64,000 nucleotides of DNA from UBA6912 sp963792895 (GTDB lineage: Bacteria; Actinomycetota; Acidimicrobiia; Spongiisociales; UBA5794): contig CAWBYA010000003.1 in assembly GCA_963792895.1 (NCBI GenBank), positions 372,001-436,000 of the forward strand, read 5' to 3'. Positions 26,470 to 36,545 of the stretch are shown here, piece after piece; the first letter of the stretch is position 1; every line of letters begins with the position of its first letter. A model generated the notes under the pieces. The model was not told the origin of the DNA, searched no databases, and saw only the letters and a program-made list of their open reading frames with translations. Made by a program: the position numbers and the translations under genes.

Positions 26470-27410
26470 CACAACGGTTTGCGGGCGACGATCCGTACGA
26501 TCGGCACCGACACGATGGGGATCTCCCAGCGGATGTCCTGCAGCATGGAGTGCATCGCATGCGGACGGGTGTAGGGGTCGGCGGCCTCCGGTGAGAGCAG
26601 CCACCTGCGCTTGATGGCGAAGATGACTTCGCCCAACTCCCGCACCTGGCGTTCCTCGCTCTCCATCCGGGCCCAAACCCCCAATGGGTAGGTGAACGGT
26701 TCGACGTCTTCCACGATCTCGAGCTGGAACCCCGTACGGATGAACGAGTTGACGAGGAGCGGCACCCTCAGGCCGTAGCCGGTCACCCCGGCCGATGACT
26801 CGCGCGGGGGCAGCCCCAGGTACTGCACCATCTCTGCGAGCCCCGCCAGGCGTTGTGCTTCCTCGGTCAGGATCTCGTGCACGTCCCGCGGCGCCCCCGC
26901 AGCCAATGACACGAGCTTGTCGACGAGCGCATCCGAATCCGCTTCCGTTGCCAGCGAGCTGTAGGTCTGCAGTGGGAAGTAGGAATGGCTGGCGATCACG
27001 AGCCGACCACCCGGCGCAAGCACGTCCCGGATCTGATCGAGCATCACGTCGACGTCCACCATGCCCTCTTCCCACCGCGGGAATTGAAACACCATGCGGG
27101 CGCAGAACAGGTCGATCGATCCGGCTGGGAACGCCTCGCGAATGTGTGACGCCAATACTCCACGCCGCCACTCGACCGCACCTTCCGCCTGGTCGGCGTC
27201 GACGGCCTGCTCAGGGACCGTTGCGACGACCGATGCGGCGCCTGATGCCGCAAGGTAGCGGCTCAGGTCGCCCAGTCCCGCCGAGAAGTCGACAACCCGT
27301 GCCCCTTGCACCATGGCGGGGGGCACGAAGTTCTCCATGAGGTAGTAGACGAGCGGACGCATGAGCGGCCAGCGCCGCTCGCGTTCCCACAGCGGAACCG
27401 TTGAGGTCAC
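26469..27410 (-). CDS. Class I SAM-dependent methyltransferase of unknown substrate
   Basis: The 313-residue protein has a Rossmann methyltransferase core with motif I VVDFSAGLGDLSRYLAASGA and motif IV-like IDLFCARMVFQFPRWEEGM, followed by VLAPGGRLVIASHSYFPLQ. The C-terminal half carries a large insertion with no match I recognise. TACGAT at 27417-27422 lies 6 nt before GTG 27410, which decides this start over longer upstream frames. It is coupled to the winged-helix gene, so a role in base modification or repair is conceivable but not shown. Confidence 0.75.
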   Translation of the reverse strand: MTSTVPLWERERRWPLMRPLVYYLMENFVPPAMVQGARVVDFSAGLGDLSRYLAASGAASVVATVPEQAVDADQAEGAVEWRRGVLASHIREAFPAGSIDLFCARMVFQFPRWEEGMVDVDVMLDQIRDVLAPGGRLVIASHSYFPLQTYSSLATEADSDALVDKLVSLAAGAPRDVHEILTEEAQRLAGLAEMVQYLGLPPRESSAGVTGYGLRVPLLVNSFIRTGFQLEIVEDVEPFTYPLGVWARMESEERQVRELGEVIFAIKRRWLLSPEAADPYTRPHAMHSMLQDIRWEIPIVSVPIVRIVARKPL

Positions 27411-27524
27411 CCTGCCATCGTACGGTCCCGGCTGAACACACGGAGGCGGCGGCCCCGCATCCACCGATCGCGGGGACGTTGTGCTCTGGTCGGCTGGTCG
27501 TCCGACGTCGATGATCGGGGAGAC

Positions 27525-27734
27525 ATGGATTCTGGACCGGAAACCCGCTTGCCTGCGGGACACCAACCGTATGACGCCCTCAACGGGATGCGTGTCGGTG
27601 CCGTCGCCGGCGGGTTGCTCGGCGCCTTCGCCGCTGCCCTCACGGGGTTCGGCGGCATCTGGTTGGTCGCTGGAGCCGCCGTGGCCGCGGGGGCGGTGGG
27701 CTACCTGTACGAGAGGCGGCGTCGCAGCGGCTGA
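27525..27734 (+). CDS. Small two-helix membrane protein
   Basis: This 69-residue product starts with about 20 hydrophilic residues and then has a Gly/Ala-rich hydrophobic hairpin (VGAVAGGLLGAFAAALTGFG and WLVAGAAVAAGAVGYLY) closed by a basic tail. A ribosome site (GGGGAGAC) precedes ATG 27525. It stands alone between two minus-strand operons. No family is recognised. Confidence 0.6.
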   Translation: MDSGPETRLPAGHQPYDALNGMRVGAVAGGLLGAFAAALTGFGGIWLVAGAAVAAGAVGYLYERRRRSG

Positions 27735-27759
27735 AGCAGGCGATGTTCGGGCGTGCCGG

Positions 27760-29506
27760 TCACCTGATGACCATGATGACGGCGCCTGAGGCCACGGTGT
27801 CGCCGGCTTGGACGCGGAGATCGACGATCTCCCCGGAGACGGGCGCCTTGATTTCGTTCTCCATCTTCATGGCCTCGAGCACGCACACCGCGTCACCTGT
27901 GTTGACCGCGGCGCCTGCGGAATGGTGGACCTTGACGATGGTGCCCTGCATCGGTGCGGTCACGACACCGGCTGAATCGCCGCCACTCTCGCTTCGCTCC
28001 AGCTTCGGAGGCCTCCGCCGCGGGGCGAGCCGCTGCCCGCCGGCTGCGGCAGGGGCCATCACCGGCGCCCAGTAGCGGATGGCATACCGCCGGCCGCCTA
28101 CCTCGACCGTGATGGTGCGTTCCTCCAACTCCTCTTCCTCGGGAAGTGTCGGGGCGGTCGCGGGCGTGAGATCGCTGAAGTCGAGCGTGTCCTCCACCAG
28201 TTTCGTGTAGTGGGTCGCCGCCCGGAACTCCTCCGTATCGAGGATGCGAAGGTGGGCAGGGATGGTGGTGGCGACTCCGGTGACGGTGAAAGCTTCCAAG
28301 GCCCTGTGCCCCCGAGCGATGGCCTCGTCCCGATCGCGCCCCCACACAACCAGCTTGGCGATCATGTTGTCGTAGTACTGACTGATCGCAGATCCGGCCA
28401 GCACGCCTGAGTCGACCCGCACCCCGAAGCCACCGGGTTCGCGGTACTCGACGATGGTGCCAGGGCTGGGGAGGAAACCGGTGCTCGGATCCTCGGCATT
28501 GATCCGAAACTCGATTGCATGGCCCCGGACGTCGGCGGCTTCGAATGAGAGCGGCTCACCGGCAGCGATGCGGAGCTGCTCCTTGACGAGGTCGATACCG
28601 GTCACCATCTCCGTGATCGTGTGCTCGACCTGGATCCTGGTGTTCATCTCGAGGAAGTAGAACCTGCCGTCCTCGACGAGGAACTCCACCGTTCCTGCGT
28701 TGACATAGTCTGCAGCGTGAGCCACGGCGACGGCCGCCTCGCCGATCTGAGCCCGCAGAGCATCGCTCAATCGCGCAGCGGGTGTCTCCTCGATGAGTTT
28801 CTGATGACGGCGCTGGATCGTGCAGTCGCGTTCGCCGAGGAAAACGGTGTGGCCGTGGGTGTCGGCGATGATCTGGGCCTCGATGTGCCGGGGTCTGGCG
28901 AGGTAGCGCTCCATGTAGACCTCGGGGCTGCGGAAATACGCATCGGCCTCGCGCTGCGCCGATTCGTAGGCGGCCGTCACGTCGGCGGCACTGCGGGCGA
29001 CCTTCAGACCCTTGCCGCCTCCACCGTGCGCCGCCTTGATGGCGATCGGGTATCCGTGGGTCGCTGCAAACGCCTCGATCTCGGAGACGTCGCTGATGGG
29101 TTCGAGTGTCCCGGGGACGCCTTGCACGCCTGCCGCCTCGGCGGCAGCGTCGCGAGACGATCTTGTCGCCCATGGTGGCAATCGCCGTGGGGGACGGCCC
29201 CACCCAAACGGCGCCGGCTTCCATCACCGCTGTGGCGAAGTGGGCATTCTCGGCGAGGAAGCCGTACCCGGGGTGGACAGCGTCGGCGTGTGACTCGCGC
29301 ACCACTTCGACCAGCCGTTGAATGTTGAGGTACGACTCTCCGGCGGGCGCTGGGCCGATGTGCCAGGCCTCGTCAGCCGCAGAGACGTGGAGGGCATCCC
29401 TGTCCAGTTCGGAGTACACCGCGATCGTCCTGAGCCCGAGCTCCTTGGCGGCACGTATGACGCGGAGGGCGATCTCCCCGCGGTTGGCGATCATCACGGA
29501 TTGCAT
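27760..29506 (-). CDS. Acetyl/propionyl-CoA carboxylase alpha subunit, biotin carboxylase plus BCCP (frameshifted)
   Basis: The subunit carboxylates its own biotin with bicarbonate and ATP and hands the carboxyl group to the beta subunit at 29561. It has the biotin-carboxylase N domain (VMIANRGEIALRVIRAAKEL), ATP-grasp loop KAAHGGGGKGLK, catalytic FLEMNTRIQVEHTITEM, and a C-terminal biotinyl domain with VLEAMKMENEI, where Lys carries biotin. The frame breaks near 29152: MGDKIVSR continues in another frame as DAAAEAAGVQGVPG; one added base restores it. TAGGAT at 29514-29519 lies 7 nt before ATG 29506, which favours this start over ATG 29515. Confidence 0.88.
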
Positions 29507-29560
29507 GGAACGCATCCTAGAAGCGCGACGTCAGGCCGACCGGCCGTGGGCCGGGTTGCG

Positions 29561-31111
29561 TCACAAAGGGATGTTGCCGTGCTTCTTCGGAGGCATCGCC
29601 TCCCGCTTGTTGCGCAGCATCTCGAGCGCACGAATCAAGCGGGGTCTGGTCTCCCGCGGCTCGATCACGTCGTCGACCAGCCCGCGCTCCGCAGCGAGAT
29701 ACGGGTTGTTGAACCGGCCCTCGTACTCGGTGATGAGCTCTTTTCGTCGGGCATCCGGTTCGGCGGCTGCGGCGATCTCGCGGCGGTGAATGACGTTGAC
29801 CGCGCCTTCCGCGCCCATGACGGCGATCTCTGCCGTCGGCCAGGCGAACACGACGTCCGCCCTCACGGCACGCGAGTTCATGACCACATACGCACCGCCG
29901 TACGCCTTCCGGGTGATGACGGTCAGCTTGGGAACCGTGGCCTCGGCGTAGGCATAGAGCAGCTTGGCGCCTTGGCGGATGATGCCGTTGTGCTCCTGGT
30001 CGACACCGGGCAGGAAGCCGGGGACGTCGACGAAGCTGACGACGGGGATGTTGAATGCGTCGCAGAAACGGATGAAGCGGGCGCCTTTGACCGAGGCGTC
30101 GATGTCGAGGGTGCCGGCGAGCACGCTCGGCTGATTGCCGACGATGCCCACGGTGTAGCCGTCGAGTCGTGCGAAGCCGACGACGATGTTGCCCGCAAAC
30201 GGCTCGTGCACCTGGTAGAACTCGCCGTCGTCGACCACCATCTCGACGACCTCGATGATGTCGTAGGGCTGGTTGGGAGAGTCGGGGATCACCGACGTCA
30301 GGTCCTCATCCATTCTGTCGGGTCTGTCCGTCGGCGTGAAGAAAGGCGGCACCTCCATGTTGTTCGCCGGGAGGAAGGAGAGGAGGTAGCGCACTTCTTC
30401 GAGTGCGGCCCGGCCGGTTGGGGCGATGAAGTGGGCCACGCCGGATTTCCCGGCGTGGGTGTGGGCGCCCCCGAGCTCCTCCATCGTGACGTCCTCGCCG
30501 GTCACCGCCTTGATGACGTCGGGCCCGGTGATGAAGAGATGGGCCGTATCGGCCACCTGGTACACGAAATCCGTGATGGCCGGCGAATACACCGCCCCAC
30601 CCGCACATGGCCCCATGATGACCGAGATCTGCGGGATCACGCCCGACGCACGTACGTTGCGCTCGAAGATGCGGCCGTAGCCGTCGAGCGCCACGACCCC
30701 TTCTTGGATGCGAGCGCCGCCCGAGTCCTTCAGCCCAACGAGCGGGGCGCCGTTCTCCATCGCGAGGTCCATGACCTTGCAGATCTTGTCTGCAACCACC
30801 TCGCCGAGGCTGCCCCCGAACACTGTGAAGTCTTCGGCGAACACGAAGACGGTGCGGCCATCCGCCGTGCCCCAGCCGGTGACGACGGCATCTCCCGCGG
30901 GGCGCCGGTCTTCGATCCCGAAACCGGTGGCCTGATGGCGTGCGAAGAGGTCGAGCTCCTGGAACGAGCCCTTGTCGAGGAGCAACTCGATACGCTCACG
31001 CGCGGTGAGCTTGCCCTGGTCGTGCTGGCGGTCGACCGCTCGCTGGGTCGACGGCTCGAGGGCCTGGTGCCGTAGCCGGCGGAGCGCTTCGATGCGTTCG
31101 TCGGTGCTCAC
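29561..31111 (-). CDS. Propionyl/acetyl-CoA carboxylase beta subunit (carboxyltransferase)
   Basis: It transfers the carboxyl group from carboxybiotin to propionyl-CoA or acetyl-CoA. The 516-residue protein shows the crotonase-like carboxyltransferase fold: KLTARERIELLLDKGSFQEL at the start, GGSLGEV, LKDSGGARIQEGV, MGPCAGGAVYSPAITDF and the second-half RKAYGGAYVVM plus PTAEIAVMGAEGAVNVI. It ends with the family tail PPKKHGNIPL. GTG 31111 is the start. With the alpha subunit, biotin ligase and mutase, propionyl-CoA carboxylation is the most economical role; acetyl-CoA activity cannot be excluded. Confidence 0.92.
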   Translation of the reverse strand: MSTDERIEALRRLRHQALEPSTQRAVDRQHDQGKLTARERIELLLDKGSFQELDLFARHQATGFGIEDRRPAGDAVVTGWGTADGRTVFVFAEDFTVFGGSLGEVVADKICKVMDLAMENGAPLVGLKDSGGARIQEGVVALDGYGRIFERNVRASGVIPQISVIMGPCAGGAVYSPAITDFVYQVADTAHLFITGPDVIKAVTGEDVTMEELGGAHTHAGKSGVAHFIAPTGRAALEEVRYLLSFLPANNMEVPPFFTPTDRPDRMDEDLTSVIPDSPNQPYDIIEVVEMVVDDGEFYQVHEPFAGNIVVGFARLDGYTVGIVGNQPSVLAGTLDIDASVKGARFIRFCDAFNIPVVSFVDVPGFLPGVDQEHNGIIRQGAKLLYAYAEATVPKLTVITRKAYGGAYVVMNSRAVRADVVFAWPTAEIAVMGAEGAVNVIHRREIAAAAEPDARRKELITEYEGRFNNPYLAAERGLVDDVIEPRETRPRLIRALEMLRNKREAMPPKKHGNIPL

Positions 31112-31145
31112 TGCTTCCCTGGGTAGTGTCGGCTGCTCAGACTCG

Positions 31146-31883
31146 ATGGGGTTGAAGTTGGCTACACCTTACGCGTTCGTGGCGCTTCCCACGGTTGCAT
31201 CCACCCAGGACGAGGCTCGCCGGCTTGCGAACGCCGGGGTCCCTTTGCTCGTCGTGGCAGCCCACCAGGTTGCCGGCCGCGGCCGCACGGGTCGCCCGTG
31301 GCTCGAGGCGCCGCGGGCGATGTACGCGTCGCTCGCTTTCGTACCGGCGTGGCCAGCGGAAGCGTGGCCGCGGCTCACGTTGGTGGCCGGCCTGGCAGCC
31401 CACACTGCCATCGGCCGGGAGGCGGGGCTTCGTGTGGGGCTCAAATGGCCCAACGACGTCGTGGTTGCCGGTGGCAAGCTAGGCGGGATACTCACCGAGA
31501 CCCAAGGCACGATGGTCGTCGTCGGGTGCGGCGTGAATCTCTGGTGGCCCGATGCTCCAGCCGGTATCGCAGCTGTGTTCCCTGAGGATCCGGGCCCGGA
31601 GGCAGCGAGCGACATGGCGCGGGCGTGGGCCGACGAAGTTCTCGCAACGGCGTCCGGCGACCCTGAAGACTGGGGGAGGGACAACTACCGCGGCGTATGC
31701 GTCACCCTGGGCGCCGGCGTCGTCTGGGATCCAGGCGGAGCGGGAACGGCGCTCGACATCGATGCGACCGGCGGCCTCGTCGTAGAGACCTCGGCGGGCG
31801 TCGTGACACTGACGTCGGGAGAGGTGCGGTCGGTGCGTGGGGCTACAGTTGCGCCCGGCGCCGACGACGAGACGGGAGGCTGA
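31146..31883 (+). CDS. birA: Biotin--[carboxylase] ligase (monofunctional BirA/BPL)
   Basis: It adenylates biotin and attaches it to the Lys of the biotinyl domain encoded next door. The 245-residue protein has the catalytic glycine-rich loop AGRGRTGRPW and the KWPNDV motif, then a short C-terminal SH3-like domain. The N-terminal DNA-binding domain of the E. coli repressor form is absent, so this is class I. It is divergent from the carboxylase beta gene. ATG 31146 is chosen because it starts the family-like sequence. Confidence 0.9.
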   Translation: MGLKLATPYAFVALPTVASTQDEARRLANAGVPLLVVAAHQVAGRGRTGRPWLEAPRAMYASLAFVPAWPAEAWPRLTLVAGLAAHTAIGREAGLRVGLKWPNDVVVAGGKLGGILTETQGTMVVVGCGVNLWWPDAPAGIAAVFPEDPGPEAASDMARAWADEVLATASGDPEDWGRDNYRGVCVTLGAGVVWDPGGAGTALDIDATGGLVVETSAGVVTLTSGEVRSVRGATVAPGADDETGG

Positions 31884-31887
31884 GCCG

Positions 31888-32616
31888 GTGAGCGTCCTCA
31901 AGGGCGAGGGAAAGGTCGAGATCCTCTTCGGATCGACGAGCATCGCGGTCGGATCCCGGGTCCACGGCGGCTATCTCGCGCGGCCAGATCTGACCGGCGA
32001 ATGGCCGACCATCGTGCTCGTTTCTCCCGTGTGGGGGGTGACTTCGAGCGTGAAGGACGTGTGTCGCCGCATCGCTCGCCAAGGTTTCGCCGTAGTCGCC
32101 CCCGATCTCTATCGCGGCAAGGCGCCCTCCCGCCGGATCTCTCGCAGCGAAGCACAGGCGGCTGCGGATGCAATCTCACCGGCCCGGGCTGATCGCGATC
32201 TCGCCGACATCGTGTCATACATCACGAACCCTGCCGGTTACTGGTCGAGTGCCGAGCGAGGCTTCGGCATACTGGGGATCGGTGGCGGCGGTCCGGTGGC
32301 CATTCGGGCGGCCGTCGCCTACTCGGCTGCGGCGCTTGCGCTCTGTTACTCACCCTTGAGGCCGGAGGATGTTGCGCATCTCCTCCGCTATCGGGGCGCT
32401 GCCCTCGGGCTCTATGGGCGCGGCGACGAGCTCGTCCCGCCCGAGCAGCCTTCTGAGGCGCGCCAGAGGGTTTCCCGGCTCCAGCTCGTGCTCTACGGCG
32501 ACGCTCGGCACGACTTCCTCGACGACTACGGCGCCACCTACGACGGCTCGGTGGCCGGCGACACAGTGGAGCGCCTCACCGAGTTCTTCGCGGCGCATCT
32601 GCCGCGGCGTGCGTGA
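31888..32616 (+). CDS. Dienelactone-hydrolase-family protein lacking the nucleophile
   Basis: The 242-residue protein has the alpha/beta-hydrolase fold of the DLH family: VLVSPVWGVTSSVKDVCRR, FAVVAPDLYRG, a C-terminal acid Asp in GRGDELVPP and the catalytic His in ARHDFLDDYG. The nucleophile elbow, normally G-x-C/S-x-G-G, reads LGIGGGGPVA, with Gly (132) where Cys or Ser should be. Hydrolase activity is therefore doubtful, or a small number of base errors may be present. GTG 31888 follows a GGGAGG ribosome site and lies five bases after the biotin ligase stop. Confidence 0.78.
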   Translation: MSVLKGEGKVEILFGSTSIAVGSRVHGGYLARPDLTGEWPTIVLVSPVWGVTSSVKDVCRRIARQGFAVVAPDLYRGKAPSRRISRSEAQAAADAISPARADRDLADIVSYITNPAGYWSSAERGFGILGIGGGGPVAIRAAVAYSAAALALCYSPLRPEDVAHLLRYRGAALGLYGRGDELVPPEQPSEARQRVSRLQLVLYGDARHDFLDDYGATYDGSVAGDTVERLTEFFAAHLPRRA

Positions 32617-34419
32617 CCGGCAGGCTGATGCCCGCGGGTCGAGACGTTCAGCCCCAGATCGATCCGCACCATCGTGATCGTCACCACGAGCGCGATCACC
32701 GTGAGCGGTGCGCCGAGCCGGGCGTAGTCGGTGTAGCGGTAGCCGCCGGGGCCGTAGACCATCATGTTCGTCTGATAGCCCACCGGGGTCAGGAACGATG
32801 CCGACGCTGCGATCGCCACCGCAACCGCGAAACCCCCGGGGATCGGCGCCCAGTTCGAGAGCGGCCGCAAACGCGATGGGGAAGACGACCACTGCCGCTG
32901 CGGCGTTCGATACGAGTTCGGTGAGGATCAGGGTCGCCACCAAGACACCGGCCAGCACGCCCGTGACGCCAAGGCCGCCGAGCCCGTCGACCAGCCCTGC
33001 GGCGAGATCGGCGGCGCAGCCCCGAGCCTCCATCGCAGCCGCCAGCCCGAAAGAGCCGGCTACGAGGAGCACAACGTCCAGGTCAACGGCGTCACGCGCC
33101 TGGGAGAACGTGAGCACCCCGAAGCCGATGATGGCGAGATCGGCGAGGAGGGCCGCATTGAGGATCGGCATCAGCCCTGTGGTTGCCAAGACGAGCAACC
33201 CCGCTGTGACGGCGAGCACTGTGGCGCGATGCCGAGGCTCCGAGACGATGGGCGTGCCAAGGGCCGAGACCAGGAGGAAGTCGTGCCGATCGCGGTGCCG
33301 CTCACGAAAGCCGGAGTCGGCGAGGATCACGAGCGTGTCGGCAGGCCGAAGCTGGACCTCACCCAATTTGGCGTCGATGCGCTGGCCTGCCCGATGGATT
33401 GCGATGACGGCGCCCTGGAACCGGCTGCGGAATTGGGCTTCCTTCAGTGTGGTGCCGACGAGCGACGATGACGGCCCCACCACTGCCTCATAGAAGTTGC
33501 TGCGCACGAGATCGAAGCCGCGCAGCTGCTCGGCGTGTGCCGAGACCGAGCCCAGGCATCTCGAGCAGGTCCACCACCTCGCCCGCCTTGCCAACGAAAC
33601 GGAACCGGTCGTGGCCGACCAAGCGAGTGTCCGGCGAGACCGGCGATATGACCTCTGTCGCCGCGCTCGAGTTCGACGAGGAACACGCCGGCGAGGTGTC
33701 GCAAACCTCCTTCTTCAACCGACACACCGTCGAGCGCACCTCCGGGGACGATCGACATCTCGACGACGAACCGGCGCAGCTCCTCGGTGAGCTCCTCCCG
33801 CAGGGTTCGGGTCTCGGGCAGCACCCGGGGGGCGAGCCAGCACGATGGCGACGACTCCGATGAGTGCGACCGGAAGGCCCACGGGCGTTATCTCGAAGAA
33901 CGAGAGTGGCTCGCCGGTGCGGGCGTCGAGCAGCCCCGAGACGAGCAGGTTCGTCGATGTGCCAATCAGGGTCACCACACCGCCGACGATGGCGGCAAAG
34001 GAGATCGGCATCAGGAAGCGGGAGGGGGACCGGCCCCGGCGCTGCGCCCAGCTGCTCACCTCCGGAACCAACATGGCAACGATCGGGGTGTTGTTCAGGA
34101 AGGACGAGCTTGCCGCGACGCCAGGCAGCAGGCGCACCAATGCCCCCCGATCGGACTTCGCCGAGGCGAGCGCGGCGGCGAGCGGTTGACGGAGCAGGCC
34201 AGTCCTGCTCACGGCAGCGGCGACGATGTAGAGCGCCGCAATCGTGAGAGGGGCGGCGTTGGAGAATCCGGCGAAAGCCTCGTCGGCGGTGATGACACCG
34301 GTGAGGAAGAGGGCGACGGTGCCGCCGAGCACGGCGACGGTCGGTGGGACGAGCTCACGTGCCATCACGACGACGACGCCGAGGAGGACGGCGAGCGTGA
34401 GCCAACTATCGGCGGACAT
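32538..34419 (-). pseudogene. SLC13/DASS-family transporter with TrkA-C domains (several frameshifts)
   Basis: The fragments line up as one sodium- or proton-coupled anion transporter: an N-terminal membrane half (LTLAVLLGVVVVMARELVPP, LNNTPIVAMLVP, GTSTNLLVSGLL), two cytoplasmic TrkA-C domains, and a C-terminal membrane half (TELVSNAAAAVVVFPIAFA, GYQTNMMVYGPGGY). Four breaks are seen near 33835, 33655, 33553 and 32833, two of them in runs of five or six C/G. Each is fixed by one base. The C-terminal end is uncertain and the open frame overlaps the opposite-strand hydrolase gene. ATG 34419 follows a GAAGGGA ribosome site. Substrate could be sulfate, phosphate or dicarboxylate. Confidence 0.75.
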
Positions 34420-34632
34420 CCGCACCGGTCCCTTCATGAACGTGTGGTGAGTCTGGCAGCGACCGGCTCGACGCACGGAAGCCGGGGCAACTGCGGCGCG
34501 ACCGCAGTCCATGTGGCGAGTCTACGAACGGACCGCCGAACGGCAATGGGTCGGGCGAACCCGGCGGTGTTTGCCGCCGGGCGAACCCGATGACAGCTTG
34601 CGGGACGCAGCCCGGACGGCCATCCTCGCCGC

Positions 34633-35586
34633 ATGATCACCAAGGCTCTCGTGACCGGCGGTGCCGGCTTCATCGGCTCCAACCTCGTAACCCGACTCGT
34701 CGACGACGGTGCAGAAGTGCTCGTCATCGACGACCTCAGCAGCGGAAGGCTCGAGCGATTGGCTGCCGCGCGGGCTGAGGCGCCCCACAAGATCCACATC
34801 CATCAGATGGACATCCGTACGCCTGAGCTCGCCGATGTCGCCGACCGGTTCGAGCCCGAGGTGGTCTTCCACCTGGCTGCGCAGATCGATGCCAGGCGCT
34901 CGGTCGTCGATCCGGTTGAGGACGCGTCGATCAACGTGGTGGGTGGCGTTGCCGTGATGCGGGCTGCGGCGCTCGCCGGAGCGAGTCGCTTCGTGTTCGC
35001 ATCGTCAGGCGGTGCGAGCTTCGGTGACACCCCGGTCATCCCGACGCCGGAGACCGTGGAACGCAAGCCCGAATCCCCATACGGTGTTGCGAAGAAGGTC
35101 ACCGATGACTACCTCGACTACTTCTCGCGGACTCACGGCCTCGAGTTCGTTTCTCTCGGGTTCGCCAACGTCTACGGCCCCTGGCAGGACCCCCACGGCG
35201 AAGCCGGCGTCGTCGCGATCTTCAGCCAGCTCCTCCTGGCGGGCAAGACGCCCACGATCTTCGGCGACGGCACGATCACCCGCGACTTCGTGTTCGTGGA
35301 TGACGTCGTCGAGGCGTGCGTGCGAGCCGCCGAGAAGGGCGGCGATGTCTATGTCAACGTGGGGACGGGCCGGGAGACCTCGATGAACGAGCTCTATGCC
35401 CTCATCGCCAAGTCGGTCGGCCACGACGCCCGGCCCGAGTACGGCCCCGGGAAGCCGGGCGATGTGCCGCGATCGTGCCTCGACGCCACGATGGCGAGAA
35501 GGGTGATCGGCTGGGAGCCGTATGTGAGCCTCGAAGAGGGGATCGCAACGACGGTTGAATGGTTCAGAGCGCACCGCGACTTCTGA
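34633..35586 (+). CDS. UDP-sugar 4-epimerase-like NAD-dependent epimerase
   Basis: This is an extended SDR acting on a nucleotide sugar such as UDP-glucose or UDP-galactose. The 317-residue protein has TGGAGFIGSNLVTRL, VIDDLSSG, HLAAQIDARRSV (a hallmark of the GalE-like group) and Y-x-x-x-K in SPYGVAKK. The SSGG in place of SST at the catalytic Ser region is a common variant. The gene stands alone, convergent with the Fpg/Nei gene. Confidence 0.88.
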   Translation: MITKALVTGGAGFIGSNLVTRLVDDGAEVLVIDDLSSGRLERLAAARAEAPHKIHIHQMDIRTPELADVADRFEPEVVFHLAAQIDARRSVVDPVEDASINVVGGVAVMRAAALAGASRFVFASSGGASFGDTPVIPTPETVERKPESPYGVAKKVTDDYLDYFSRTHGLEFVSLGFANVYGPWQDPHGEAGVVAIFSQLLLAGKTPTIFGDGTITRDFVFVDDVVEACVRAAEKGGDVYVNVGTGRETSMNELYALIAKSVGHDARPEYGPGKPGDVPRSCLDATMARRVIGWEPYVSLEEGIATTVEWFRAHRDF

Positions 35587-35617
35587 GGCCGGAGGTACCC
35601 AGTGCCAACCAGTCGGT

Positions 35618-35638
35618 ACTCGGTGCCGACTACCGAGT
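35618..35638. terminator. Bidirectional hairpin between convergent genes
   Basis: ACTCGGT (35618-35624) pairs with ACCGAGT (35632-35638) around a 7-nt loop in the 64-base gap between the epimerase and the glycosylase. No T tract is present on either side. Confidence 0.45.
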
Positions 35639-35650
35639 GCTTCGGCTCCT

Positions 35651-36535
35651 TCAGAGCTCTTCGAGCGACGACGGCCAGTCGTCTTTCAAGAGGCGGCTGA
35701 GCGAGCGATCGGCGAGGATCTTCCCACCCGTTTGGCAACCTGGGCAGTAGTTCGTCTCGCGCGATGCGTACACGATGCGCTGCACCGGCGCCCCGCACAC
35801 GGGACATGGCTCACCGTACTTGCCGTGCACGGCCATCCGTGGGTGGAACGCAGTGACCTTCTCGGGGAAACGATCCCCGGTCTCCTCGATCCGGATTCGG
35901 GTCCACTCGTCGAGCGAGGCGATCGCTGCCTCGTAGAGCCTCGTGAGCTCGGCATCGTCGAGGTTGGTGTTCATCTGGAGTGGGGAGAGTTTGGCGGCGT
36001 GGAGAATCTCGTCGGCAAAGGCCCCTCCTATACCGGAGAGATACCGCGCGTCCGTGAGCGCCCGCTTCAGGGTGTGACGCTCGGCAGTGAGCGCAGCGGC
36101 GAACTCGTCTCGCGAGCTGCCGGCGAGCTCGAGCCCACCGGGATCCAGGGAGGCGATCCCCGCTTCGCCACGAACGACGTGGAGTGACGCTCGCCGCTTG
36201 GTTCCGGCCTCGGTGAGCGTGAGCGTGCCTGTGGCGAAGTCGAATGCCGCCAGTCCGTACTTGCGCTGGAGCGGTTTGCCCTTCTCGTCGAACCAATGCA
36301 GCCGGCCCGCAACCATCAGGTGGATGACGAGCGAGAGATCGTTGTCGAACACGATCACGATGCGCTTGCCGAGGCGGCGCAACCCATCGACGCTCCGCCC
36401 GAACACTGCATCGATCGGCGGGTCGAAGGTGCGCAGCAGCGAGAACGACTGCACCCGCACACTCTCGAGCTCCACTCCTTCGATGCGGGACCGAAGCGCT
36501 GCGAGGTACGCCTCGATCTCAGGAAGCTCAGGCAT
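35651..36535 (-). CDS. Formamidopyrimidine-DNA glycosylase / endonuclease VIII family (Fpg/Nei)
   Basis: It excises oxidised bases and nicks the abasic site. The N terminus MPELPEIEAYLAALRSRIEG provides catalytic Pro2 and Glu3. The middle carries the H2TH region (YLSGIGGAFADEILHAAKLS), and the C-terminal zinc finger has CPVCGAPV and CPGC. At 294 residues it is normal length. ATG 36535 is required because Pro2 must be N-terminal. It lies 10 bases after the CofE gene stop and is probably co-transcribed with F420 genes. The finger resembles actinobacterial Fpg-like proteins, so Fpg versus Nei specificity is open. Confidence 0.9.
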   Translation of the reverse strand: MPELPEIEAYLAALRSRIEGVELESVRVQSFSLLRTFDPPIDAVFGRSVDGLRRLGKRIVIVFDNDLSLVIHLMVAGRLHWFDEKGKPLQRKYGLAAFDFATGTLTLTEAGTKRRASLHVVRGEAGIASLDPGGLELAGSSRDEFAAALTAERHTLKRALTDARYLSGIGGAFADEILHAAKLSPLQMNTNLDDAELTRLYEAAIASLDEWTRIRIEETGDRFPEKVTAFHPRMAVHGKYGEPCPVCGAPVQRIVYASRETNYCPGCQTGGKILADRSLSRLLKDDWPSSLEEL

Positions 36536-36545
36536 TGCTACCGCC

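Noticed and set aside
29318..31075. Open frame of 585 codons on the plus strand
   Set aside because: It is antisense to the two carboxylase genes, whose motifs are intact; no family features are seen.
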